This document shows positions 42,790-50,450 of a stretch of 64,000 bases of DNA, piece by piece. Source of the stretch: Clostridiales bacterium. Lineage in GTDB: Bacteria; Bacillota; Clostridia; Oscillospirales; Oscillospiraceae. A program made the position numbers and the translations under genes. How positions within the stretch are numbered: position 1 is the stretch's first letter; each line of letters begins with the position of its first letter. The notes beneath the pieces are model-generated. The model was not told the DNA's origin. It ran no database searches and saw only the letters and a list, made by a program, of their open reading frames with translations. Location of the stretch: NCBI GenBank assembly GCA_025757645.1, contig CP107216.1:1487501-1551500 (forward strand), in the 5' to 3' direction.

Positions 42790-43976
42790 TATTTGCCCTC
42801 CTGAATCTTCTTGATTTCGATGCTCTCGACGAAGGCCTGGAAGCGGGTACGCAGCTGGCCGGAGGCGCCGTTGATGTATTCCTTTTCGATGGAGCAGACC
42901 GGGTAGCCAAAGTCACGCGGCATGACGATGGTGTCGATCGTGCGCTCGTAGCTCCAGTATTCGCAGAACTTGTTGGAGGCAACGATGATACCGTCAGCCT
43001 TGTATTCCTTGGCGAGGTCGGCCAGACGCTGCTTGCGCTCGCGCATGATATCCTGCGGCATGAAGCGCGGGCAGTTGCTGGTCTCGAGATAGTGGCGGGC
43101 GATCGCGGTCAGCGGCTTCTCGCCGTCCTTGACCACGATGGGAGCGCGGGACTCCACAGCACCGTAGCAGTGACGGTCGCAGACGACTTCGGCGCCACAG
43201 CCTTCGATCAGCTTGGTGAACTCGGGGTCGTCGTTCTCGGAGCCGGCCAGAACGACCTTGCAGCGGAATGGACTCTTCTTGTCGGGCTTGCGGGTCTTGA
43301 GCTCTTTGGCCGTTTCCTTGAGCATCGGGAGGATCAGTTCCTTCGGGCAGACCAGCGAGCAGAGCTGGATGACCTGGAACTCATAGCCCGTGATGGTCGG
43401 GTTATCGAGCTTGCGGTAATCGCCGATCTCGTTGATGACCGCGCTGATCTCGTTGTGCAGGTCAATGGCCTTCATGAGGGCCTCGTCGGAGATGTCGATG
43501 CCGAATTTCTCGTGCAGCGGATCGAGGACGTGGGCCTGCAGCTGGCCTTCATAATGCTCGATGCTGTTCTGGTTTCTCTTGAACGGCACGTCGGTGAACG
43601 TCACGAAGAAGTCCGGATTCTGGATGACGTCCATGTAGCCAAGGTGCTCCTGGAAGCGGCAGGTGACCGTGCAGGTCTCGGTGCCGAAATCAGCGTCCAG
43701 GAAGTTGTAGCCGCCTTCGAGCGCACGCTCGAAGAGGCTGCGGCCGTAATGGCAGGTACGGCTGGACATGTAATATGTAGCCATGTCCGGAGAAGTGCAT
43801 TTCGGCGCTCTCAGACGGACTGCAAAGCAGCCGGGCAGGTCAAGCAGAACTTCCGGCATGAAGTAGCAGGTGTAACCCAGTGCTCTCTTGCCGTCTGCCT
43901 TTCCTTGCCGGACCAACTCGTTGTTGGCCTCCTGGAGCAGGTTTTCAAATGCGATCAGGTGTTTCAAGTCTCTCAT
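42789..43976 (-). CDS. 2-hydroxyacyl-CoA dehydratase, small subunit
   Basis: 395-residue partner of the large subunit, superfamily HgdB/FldC. Seen are the N-terminal GYTCYFMPEVLLD, RAPKCTSP, VIQLCSLVCPKE, and FRCKVVLAGSENDDPEF typical of the family, with cysteines for a cluster. The ATG at 43976 is preferred over the TTG at 43982 because AAGGGGG sits 6 bases upstream. It is first in the operon. No CoA-transferase or hydroxyacid dehydrogenase gene is in the window. Confidence 0.88.
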   Translation of the reverse strand: MRDLKHLIAFENLLQEANNELVRQGKADGKRALGYTCYFMPEVLLDLPGCFAVRLRAPKCTSPDMATYYMSSRTCHYGRSLFERALEGGYNFLDADFGTETCTVTCRFQEHLGYMDVIQNPDFFVTFTDVPFKRNQNSIEHYEGQLQAHVLDPLHEKFGIDISDEALMKAIDLHNEISAVINEIGDYRKLDNPTITGYEFQVIQLCSLVCPKELILPMLKETAKELKTRKPDKKSPFRCKVVLAGSENDDPEFTKLIEGCGAEVVCDRHCYGAVESRAPIVVKDGEKPLTAIARHYLETSNCPRFMPQDIMRERKQRLADLAKEYKADGIIVASNKFCEYWSYERTIDTIVMPRDFGYPVCSIEKEYINGASGQLRTRFQAFVESIEIKKIQEGK

Positions 43977-44123
43977 GTGCAAGCCCCCTTAAAATTTTTC
44001 GCATTCAACAACAGACTTTGTATGATTTGACATTCCGGTTTATGAAAACCCGACAAAAATGCTTGGATATATGCGCGATTCCCAGACAGCTTTGCCGATG
44101 TGGATATCTACTCATACACCTGA

Positions 44124-44152
44124 AGTATAGCGGATTTGTTGTTAATTGTCAA
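44124..44152 (-). promoter_or_regulatory. Sigma-A promoter of the dehydratase operon
   Basis: On the minus strand: consensus TTGACA (44152-44147), 17-bp spacer, TATACT (44129-44124). Confidence 0.85.
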
Positions 44153-44156
44153 ACAA
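44139..44156. promoter_or_regulatory. Rex-like operator over the -35 box
   Basis: Plus strand TTGTTAA-TTGT-CAAACAA matches the Rex consensus TTGTTAA-N4-TTAACAA at 12 of 14 specified bases and covers the -35. Rex is the NADH/NAD+-sensing repressor of fermentation genes in Clostridia. Confidence 0.5.
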
Positions 44157-44297
44157 AATATCCGCCCGAAGGGGATTTCTTTTGTTCAAAATTTTGCTGT
44201 TTTTCAATGATTTTTTCACATTATTTGTGGAATTTGTTCAGTAACCGGACACGCTTCCGCGTGGTGTCCGAAAAGAAATATTTTTTCCCGCAAAAAC

Positions 44298-44331
44298 AAA
44301 ACAGCGCAGAAGAACACTTCTGCGCTGTTTC
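44298..44331 (-). terminator. Terminator of the udg-GNAT unit
   Basis: 14-bp perfect stem (44299-44312 with 44317-44330), AACA-type loop, with T4GT5 following on the minus strand. It lies about 125 bases past the GNAT stop. Confidence 0.75.
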
Positions 44332-44454
44332 GCTTTGTTTTGTTGAGGGGGTGAGGATAAAATGAAATCGGATTGCTTGCTTCGATAGAGAATGTTACCG
44401 GGACAATATTACAGAAGCAAGGCAAAAAGTATTTCTAATTTATGAAACTTTCAC

Positions 44455-45273
44455 TCAGTCCAGATAAAGTCCCCAGAGCACATCCGAAGCCGCACAGGAA
44501 AGCGGGCGGTAAGCAGCCAGCGCCTGTGCGCCGTCGGGCCGCTGAACACACAGCTGCGCCTCCTGTGCGCCGAAGCCTGCAAGCAGTGCCTGAACGGCCG
44601 GCAAAACGTCCGTACCCAGCAGCTCCTTTATGAGCAGCTGCGCCCCGTCCCGCTCCGCAACGGCACACCCGCTGGCGATGCGCACCAGCGCGCCGCCGCA
44701 CAGATCGCAGAGATCTGCCTGAAATGCCAGCAGCGCAGCAGACAGCTCCACGTGCGCGCGGCCGCGCAGTGCCTGCTCCCGCAATGCGGCGTACTCCTGC
44801 GCGCTGACCCGCTCGATGACCGGCGGGCACTGCATATCCGGCGCACGTGCGATGCGCAGCCGCGCACCGCGGGCAGTCTGTGTGGTACCCATGACCGACC
44901 GATACCATGCGTACAGGGATGCTTCTGCCGGGAGCGTATAGAGCACGCAGCCGTTCGCGTCCGCTTCGGCGGCAAAGCGGCGCATCAGTGCCGACGCATA
45001 GCCGTGTCCCTGCTGCGCCGGATCGGTAGAGACCGCATAGACATAGGCGCAGGGGAGAGCGGTCCCGTCAGCCGTATGCAGCCGGCCGCCCAGCAGATGC
45101 GCTGCCGTGACAACAGTTCCGTTCATCTCAACGACCCAGGCGGCCGCTTGCGGCGGAAAGCGATGATAAAATGCGCCGATCAGCTCCGGCGGATCGCCGT
45201 AGGCGGTCTGCCAGAGCTGGGTCAGCACCGGCAGGTCGGCCGCGGCTGCGCGGCGGATGCGTGCGTCAGGCAT
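44455..45273 (-). CDS. GNAT-family N-acetyltransferase
   Basis: 272 residues with an N-terminal GNAT domain (about 1-150). The acetyl-CoA loop is VSTDPAQQGHGYASALMRRF, preceded by the AYVYAV strand. The C-terminal half is less conserved and may be a second, degenerate acetyltransferase or SCP2-like domain. Substrate unknown. The start overlaps the udg stop by 8 bases, so translation is coupled. Confidence 0.83.
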   Translation of the reverse strand: MPDARIRRAAAADLPVLTQLWQTAYGDPPELIGAFYHRFPPQAAAWVVEMNGTVVTAAHLLGGRLHTADGTALPCAYVYAVSTDPAQQGHGYASALMRRFAAEADANGCVLYTLPAEASLYAWYRSVMGTTQTARGARLRIARAPDMQCPPVIERVSAQEYAALREQALRGRAHVELSAALLAFQADLCDLCGGALVRIASGCAVAERDGAQLLIKELLGTDVLPAVQALLAGFGAQEAQLCVQRPDGAQALAAYRPLSCAASDVLWGLYLD

Positions 45274-45844
45274 CGGGGTACACCTCCGGGCAGCGCGTAT
45301 AGATCTCCCGCTGCAGCGCTTTGAGATCGACGAACGTCTCCGGCCGCTTGCTCGGGTCGCGCAGCAGGGCGGAGGGGTGATAGATCGCCATACAGCGCCG
45401 GCCATTGACATCAAACCACTGCCCATGCTCGCGCGTGATGCGAAACGGGTCTTTGATGAGTGCGGTCGCAGCGATCCGGCCGAGGCAGACGATGATCGCC
45501 GGGTCGACGAGCGCGATCTGCCGCTGCAGCCATTCGCCGCAGCATTTCTGCTCCACGAACTGCGGGTCACGGTTGTGCGGCGGGCGGCACTTGACGATGT
45601 TGGCGATGTAGACCTTCGTCCGGTCGAGATAGATCATTTCGAGCATATCATCGAGCAGCTTGCCGGCCGGCCCGACAAACGGCAGCCCCTGCAGGTCTTC
45701 CTGTTCGCCGGGGCCTTCGCCGATGAGCATGATGCGCGCATCCTCGGCGCCGTCACCGAATACGAGGTGATGCCGCGTCTCACCGAGACCGCAGCGCCGG
45801 CACTGCGCGCACTCCTGCTTGAGTTCTTTCCAGGCTTCGTTCAT
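45266..45844 (-). CDS. Uracil-DNA glycosylase, family 4 ([4Fe-4S])
   Basis: Excises uracil from DNA. The 192-residue protein has the cluster cysteines CAQCRRCGLG at the N-terminus plus KCRPP and CCGEWL. The glycosylase motif GEGPGEQEDLQGLPFVG and C-terminal HPSALLRD are present. The ATG at 45844 has AAGGAG upstream and fits the family start; a longer reading to 46015 lacks support. It is divergent from murC. Confidence 0.92.
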   Translation of the reverse strand: MNEAWKELKQECAQCRRCGLGETRHHLVFGDGAEDARIMLIGEGPGEQEDLQGLPFVGPAGKLLDDMLEMIYLDRTKVYIANIVKCRPPHNRDPQFVEQKCCGEWLQRQIALVDPAIIVCLGRIAATALIKDPFRITREHGQWFDVNGRRCMAIYHPSALLRDPSKRPETFVDLKALQREIYTRCPEVYPDA

Positions 45845-45907
45845 GCGCTCTGGCTCCTTTTCCCTTGGATGAACCGGCTTTTTGCGGCCGGTTCGGCAAA
45901 AAATATA

Positions 45908-45936
45908 TTGTAATGTAGCGTCAAACGTATTATAAT
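45908..45936 (+). promoter_or_regulatory. Sigma-A promoter toward murC
   Basis: TTGTAA (45908-45913), 17-bp spacer, TATAAT (45931-45936). The -10 lies in palindrome GTATTATAATAC (45927-45938), shared with the opposite promoter. Confidence 0.7.
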
Positions 45937-45957
45937 ACCCCGGTATGAAAATAACAA
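45929..45957 (-). promoter_or_regulatory. Sigma-A promoter toward udg
   Basis: On the minus strand: TTGTTA (45957-45952), 17-bp spacer, TATAAT (45934-45929). Its -10 overlaps the plus-strand -10 in a shared palindrome. Confidence 0.7.
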
Positions 45958-46047
45958 CTGTAACCTGTCTGTAACCAGTTCGCGCGGCGTTGGGCGATCC
46001 CGCTGCGCCGGACATTACAATATTTTGAATGAAATTTGGTGCTTTGA

Positions 46048-47433
46048 ATGGATTTTCAGGATTATCTGGTTCCCGGGAAAACCGGGCTGCTGATCGGTAT
46101 CGGCGGCGTGTCCATGTCGCCGCTGGCAGAGGTGCTGCATGATGCGGGGCTGGACATCCGCGGCTCGGACATGAGCGAGAGCGACAATACGCTCACGCTG
46201 CGCGAGCGCGGCATTCCGATCCACATCGGCCACAGCGCCGCCAACGTTACGGATGATATCGAGTTCGTGATCCGCACGGCCGCCGTTCATGACGACAATC
46301 CGGAGGTGCACGAGGCGCACCGCCGCGGCATCCCGGTCTTTGAGCGGACGCAGGCATGGGGCGCGCTCATGCGCGGCTACCCGAATGCGCTGTGTATTTC
46401 CGGCACACACGGCAAGACGACGACGACGTCCATGTGCACGCACATCATGATGGCGGCGGAAAAAGACCCGACCGTCATGATCGGCGGCACGCTTCCGCTG
46501 CTGCACGCCTGCCACCGTGTCGGCAAGGGCAATACGATCATCATGGAGTCGTGCGAGTACTATAACTCGTTCCTTTCGCTGAATCCGACGATCGCCGTGA
46601 TTTTGAACATCGAGGCGGATCATCTGGACTTTTTCAAGGACATCGAGGACATCAAGCACTCGTTCCGCCAGTTTGCCGAGCGCGTTCCGGCCGAGACCGG
46701 CACCGTGATCGCAAACTGTGACGATGTCAACACCATGGATGCGCTGCGCGGGATCGAGCGCAAGGTCATCACCTTCGGTCTCAGCCCGAAGGCGGACGTG
46801 TATGCGGAGAACATCATGCACCGCGGCTCTTCGTCCGAGTTTGATATTTATCACCGGGGAAATCTGTTTGCCCATGTGACGCTCCATGTTCCCGGCATCC
46901 ACAATGTGCGCAACGCGCTCGCTGCCACGGCTGCGGCCATTGTGCTCGGCGTCAGCCCCAATGCCGTCAAGTACGGTCTTGCCGGCTTTGAAGGCGCGGG
47001 CCGGCGGTTTGATTATAAGGGCAAGTTCCAGGGCGCGGATCTGTATGACGATTATGCGCACCACCCGAGTGAGCTGCGCGCGCTGCTCGACGCGGTGGAT
47101 ACGCTCGACTATCAGCGCACGATCGTCGTGTTCCAGCCGCACACCTACAGCCGCACGGCAAAGCTCTTCAATGATTTTGTGGAGCAGCTGCGCCGCCCGA
47201 CGATCGTCTATCTGGCGGAGATCTATGCTGCGCGCGAGAAAAACACCATCGGCATTTCTTCTGCCGATCTGGCCGCGCAGATCCCGGGCGCGAAGTTTTA
47301 CCCGACGTTTGCGGAGATCGAGGCCGAGCTGCGCCGCATTGCCCGCCCGGGCGACATTATTCTGACTGTGGGCGCCGGCGACGTGTTCCGCATCGGCGAG
47401 CACCTCCTGTACCCGGCGGACAATAAGGACTGA
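46048..47433 (+). CDS. murC: UDP-N-acetylmuramate--L-alanine ligase
   Basis: Adds the first peptide residue, L-Ala, to UDP-MurNAc. The 461-residue Mur ligase has a Rossmann N-terminal domain (GIGGVSMSPLAEVL), the ATP loop SGTHGKTTTT (about 120-129), central NIEADHLDFF and C-terminal DDYAHHPSE. Ribosome site is weak (GGTG). It is a single gene between the divergent promoter and a terminator. Confidence 0.95.
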   Translation: MDFQDYLVPGKTGLLIGIGGVSMSPLAEVLHDAGLDIRGSDMSESDNTLTLRERGIPIHIGHSAANVTDDIEFVIRTAAVHDDNPEVHEAHRRGIPVFERTQAWGALMRGYPNALCISGTHGKTTTTSMCTHIMMAAEKDPTVMIGGTLPLLHACHRVGKGNTIIMESCEYYNSFLSLNPTIAVILNIEADHLDFFKDIEDIKHSFRQFAERVPAETGTVIANCDDVNTMDALRGIERKVITFGLSPKADVYAENIMHRGSSSEFDIYHRGNLFAHVTLHVPGIHNVRNALAATAAAIVLGVSPNAVKYGLAGFEGAGRRFDYKGKFQGADLYDDYAHHPSELRALLDAVDTLDYQRTIVVFQPHTYSRTAKLFNDFVEQLRRPTIVYLAEIYAAREKNTIGISSADLAAQIPGAKFYPTFAEIEAELRRIARPGDIILTVGAGDVFRIGEHLLYPADNKD

Positions 47434-47461
47434 GCCCACGCGATTAAAACGGAATTTCATC

Positions 47462-47495
47462 AAAAGCTGTCGGTTTGCGGCCGGCAGCTTTTTTG
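47462..47495 (+). terminator. Terminator of murC
   Basis: 12-bp stem (47462-47473 with 47481-47492, one wobble), 7-base loop, T6. Confidence 0.88.
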
Positions 47496-47533
47496 CGCCC
47501 AAAAGCAAACGATTCCTGCGCAAAGACATTTTC

Positions 47534-47580
47534 TGCGACAGCGTGGAATGACAGTTTTCATAACAATGAAAATCTATAAT
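47534..47580 (+). promoter_or_regulatory. Probable spoIIE promoter region with a possible Spo0A box
   Basis: A perfect -10, TATAAT, lies at 47575-47580 without a good -35 at 17 bp. The minus strand at 47540-47534 reads TGTCGCA, one base from the 0A box TGTCGAA. In Bacillus spoIIE is sigma-A and Spo0A-P dependent with a poor -35, so this fits, but one box is weak evidence. Confidence 0.45.
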
Positions 47581-47614
47581 TTATGTAAACTGTTTTGCGT
47601 CAGGAGGAACCGTT

Positions 47615-49960
47615 ATGAATGTCAAGATCGCGGGACACGACCGGCCGGTGCGTGCACCCGGCGCCTTGCCGAGCCCAATCGGGCTGCTGCCGGCAAGTGA
47701 AAATGCCAAATGGGTCGGTATGCTCGTCAGCTTTGCGCTCGGGCTGATCCTGTCAACGGCGCATATCGCCGGGTCGCCGGCGCCGTTCGGTCTGGCGTTC
47801 CTGGCGGCGATGGGGTATGGCTCCGGCGGCGCGCTGTGCCTTGCCGGCTGCGCGCTCGGCTACTTTGCGGCCTTCGGCGTTGCGACCGGCACGCAGCTCG
47901 CCGCCGGCTGCTGCCTGATTTTTCTGACGGCATATTTTCTGCGCAGTCATCCGTTTGTGCAGACGCGCTGGTATCCGTCGGCTGTCTCCGCGGCGGCTTA
48001 CATACTGACGCGGCTGGTGCTGTGTCTGCTCACGGGCGGCCTGTCGCTGCTGCTGGTGTCCCGCATGGTACTGTTTTTGCTGCTGTGCGCCGCATCGGCC
48101 TATGGGTTTGACGATCTGCTGCGCGCGCAGGAGCCGCGCACGGTCAATGCGGAGATCTGCCGCAATGTCTCGACCGTGTTTCTGCTGGCGTGTCTGCTCA
48201 TGGGCGTGAACAATCTGCTGCTGTTCGACACGCTGTCGGTCGGCCGGGCGCTCTCGGTGCTCATTCTGCTCATCCTCAGCGGGACGGGCGGCGCGCTGTG
48301 TGGGGCATCGGCCGGGCTGATCCTCGGCATCGCCATGGACGTGGCCGCCGGTGCGGGCGTCCTGTTCTCGGTCGTCTATGCCGCTGCCGGGCTGCTGTCC
48401 GGGCAGTTTTGCAAGCATCGGCGTGGGTTTTATCTGCTCATATTCGCGGCGGCGTACCTGCTGACGCTGTTTTGCATCCCGCTTCCGGAGCTGCGCATCG
48501 GCGCGGGCGTGGAGCTGGCGCTTGCCATGGGCGCATATCTGGTGATCCCGAAGAAGTTCGTGGTAGCGGTCGGCGCGTTTTTGCAGCCGCTGCGCGGCGG
48601 GAGCGGGGAGTCCGGTCTGCGCCGCTATGTCGCGGGGCGCGTAGGCGGCGTGGCGCATGCGTATCAGCAACTGCATGACACGGCGTGTCAGGCTGCAAGT
48701 ACGGCAGAGAATGATGCCGATGTGGCGAAAGTCTTTGACCGCGCGGCCGACCGCGTCTGCTGCCGGTGCAAGCTGCAGCAGGAGTGCTGGACGCGCCGGG
48801 CGCTTGATACGCTCAACATCATGAACGATGTCACGCGCCGCATTCAGGCGCGCGGCCGGCTGCTGCCGGAGGATTTCCCGCCGTACTTTCGTGACCGCTG
48901 CGTCCATCTGCACGAGTATACCGAGGTCGTCAACGGCGAGCTGCGCCTGCGTGCCTACCGGCAGCGGATGCAGGAAACGCTGCAGGAAAACCGCACCGTG
49001 CTCTGGGAGCAGTATGCCGACTTTGCGCAGGTGCTCACAAATGTTTCCCGTGAGCTCGACAGCAGCTACGGCGCTGACCCACTGGCGGAGCAGCGCCTGA
49101 TCCGCTGGCTTCGCACCATCGGTGTGGAAGCGGACGCAGCTGTGTTCCGCGAGAGCACGGGCCGCCTGCGCGTGACGATCGACAGCCGCTATCTGCGCCC
49201 GCTGCTGGAACTGCCGGACTATCTGGACAAGCTCTCGGCAACGCTGGGCGTGCGCCTGTGCATGCCGGAAAACGCCGCGCGTGACGACAGCCTGCTCCTG
49301 CTCGAGGCAGAGCCGCTGGCCGTCTCCGTTGGCATTGCGTCCATGCGCAAGAAGGGGGAGACAGTCTCCGGCGACCGCGGCACGTATTTCAAGACAGACG
49401 CGGGGCAGCTGTGCGTGATCCTGTCCGACGGCATGGGCTGCGGCGAGACGGCGGCCGACGGCAGCATCAGCACGGTCGGCATGCTGGAGGAATTTTTGCG
49501 CTCCGGCGTCAGCCCGGCGCTGGCGATGAAGCTGCTCAACTCCGCCATGCTCCTGCGCGACGGGGAGAACTGGGGCTATGCCACCGTGGATCTCATGTGC
49601 ATGAATCTCTTCACCGGTGAGGCGGATTTTTATAAGTACGGCGCTGCGCCGACGTATGTCAAGTCCGGCGGCGCGCTCAAAAAACTGCGCTGCACGTCCT
49701 TCGCGCCCGGCCTCGAGCAGGAGAGCGGCAAAGCGCCGGACGAGCTGCACATGCATCTCAAGCCCGGCAGCGTGGCCGTGATCGCAAGCGACGGCGTTGT
49801 CTCCGACGGCCGCGACGAGTGGCTGCGCAGGCTGCTGAGCGATTCGGACGACCGTGATATGAAAACGCTGGCGGGCAGCGTCGTGCGCGCGGCGATCCGC
49901 GAATACGGACGCAGCGACGACATGACCGCCCTGGCGGTAAAAGTGGAGGTGCGCAGCTGA
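47615..49960 (+). CDS. spoIIE: Stage II sporulation protein E (SpoIIE phosphatase)
   Basis: Membrane PP2C phosphatase that dephosphorylates SpoIIAA and so frees sigma-F in the forespore. The 781-residue protein has about ten hydrophobic helices (about 33-325), a central regulatory/oligomerisation region, and a PP2C domain (about 560-780) with ILSDGMGCGETAADGS and IASDGVVSDGRDEW as metal sites. CAGGAGG precedes the ATG. Its stop overlaps the start of a small gene by one base. Confidence 0.95.
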   Translation: MNVKIAGHDRPVRAPGALPSPIGLLPASENAKWVGMLVSFALGLILSTAHIAGSPAPFGLAFLAAMGYGSGGALCLAGCALGYFAAFGVATGTQLAAGCCLIFLTAYFLRSHPFVQTRWYPSAVSAAAYILTRLVLCLLTGGLSLLLVSRMVLFLLLCAASAYGFDDLLRAQEPRTVNAEICRNVSTVFLLACLLMGVNNLLLFDTLSVGRALSVLILLILSGTGGALCGASAGLILGIAMDVAAGAGVLFSVVYAAAGLLSGQFCKHRRGFYLLIFAAAYLLTLFCIPLPELRIGAGVELALAMGAYLVIPKKFVVAVGAFLQPLRGGSGESGLRRYVAGRVGGVAHAYQQLHDTACQAASTAENDADVAKVFDRAADRVCCRCKLQQECWTRRALDTLNIMNDVTRRIQARGRLLPEDFPPYFRDRCVHLHEYTEVVNGELRLRAYRQRMQETLQENRTVLWEQYADFAQVLTNVSRELDSSYGADPLAEQRLIRWLRTIGVEADAAVFRESTGRLRVTIDSRYLRPLLELPDYLDKLSATLGVRLCMPENAARDDSLLLLEAEPLAVSVGIASMRKKGETVSGDRGTYFKTDAGQLCVILSDGMGCGETAADGSISTVGMLEEFLRSGVSPALAMKLLNSAMLLRDGENWGYATVDLMCMNLFTGEADFYKYGAAPTYVKSGGALKKLRCTSFAPGLEQESGKAPDELHMHLKPGSVAVIASDGVVSDGRDEWLRRLLSDSDDRDMKTLAGSVVRAAIREYGRSDDMTALAVKVEVRS

Positions 49961-50316
49961 TGAAACGAAAAAACAAGCCCATCCGCAGACCGGACGCCGT
50001 GCAGCCGCTCCCGCTGCCGGCTGACGCGGACGAGATCGCCTTCGCCCACGGCGTTTCGCGCCGCGTCGTCGTAGTCGATGCAGCCGAAAGCCCGCTGTTC
50101 GAGCAGATCATTTACATCGTGCGCGATGATGCCGCCAGCGGCGGCGTCACGGCGGCGGATCTGGTGCAGCAGGCACGCGATGCCGTCGGACATGTACCGG
50201 CAGCGCCCACGCCACGGCCGCGGCAAAAATCCTATACCGGTCTGCTGATCTGGCTGTGTTCCGTCGCCGGCGTGCTGGCGGCGGGCATCGGATACTGCCT
50301 GTACTGCGGCTGGTGA
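49960..50316 (+). CDS. Small tail-anchored membrane protein coupled to spoIIE, unknown function
   Basis: 118 residues. The ATG shares one base with the spoIIE stop (TGATG), with AAGTGGAGG upstream in spoIIE, so translation is coupled. A charged N-terminus (MKRKNKPIRR) is followed by a polar domain (about 20-80), a proline-rich linker and a single C-terminal helix (about 93-115), implying tail-anchoring with the N-terminus in the cytosol. I do not recognise the family. Its coupling suggests a partner or regulator of SpoIIE. Confidence 0.75.
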   Translation: MKRKNKPIRRPDAVQPLPLPADADEIAFAHGVSRRVVVVDAAESPLFEQIIYIVRDDAASGGVTAADLVQQARDAVGHVPAAPTPRPRQKSYTGLLIWLCSVAGVLAAGIGYCLYCGW

Positions 50317-50332
50317 TGGTACGAATCTCCTG

Positions 50333-50367
50333 CGACCCGGAGGGATATGCATCCTCCGGGTCGTTTT
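50333..50367 (+). terminator. Terminator of the spoIIE unit
   Basis: 13-bp stem (50333-50346 with 50351-50363, one bulged G), ATGC loop, T4 tail. Confidence 0.85.
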
Positions 50368-50382
50368 CTGCGGAAAAACCGG

Positions 50383-50411
50383 TTGTCAACGCTTGACGAA
50401 AGTGTTAGAAT
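50383..50411 (+). promoter_or_regulatory. Sigma-A promoter of ahcY
   Basis: TTGTCA (50383-50388), 17-bp spacer, TAGAAT (50406-50411). No SAH riboswitch is visible in the short leader. Confidence 0.7.
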
Positions 50412-50450
50412 AAAGCGCCTGAAACGATTTTTACAGCGGGAGGTTACTTT

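Larger units (their letters stand above)
43977..44454. other. Gene-free region upstream of the dehydratase operon
   Basis: 478 bases without a supportable gene. It holds the operon's roughly 140-base leader (43977-44117), its promoter (44124-44152), a Rex-like site (44139-44156), a GC hairpin of unknown purpose (about 44246-44270) and the terminator of the GNAT-udg unit (44298-44331). The rest is AT-rich compared with the neighbouring genes. Confidence 0.7.

Noticed and set aside
44246..44270. Second terminator upstream of the dehydratase operon
   Set aside because: The GC stem has a bulge and no T-tract on either strand, and no gene ends next to it.
50412..50450. SAH riboswitch before ahcY
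   Set aside because: The leader is under 40 bases with no conserved structure.
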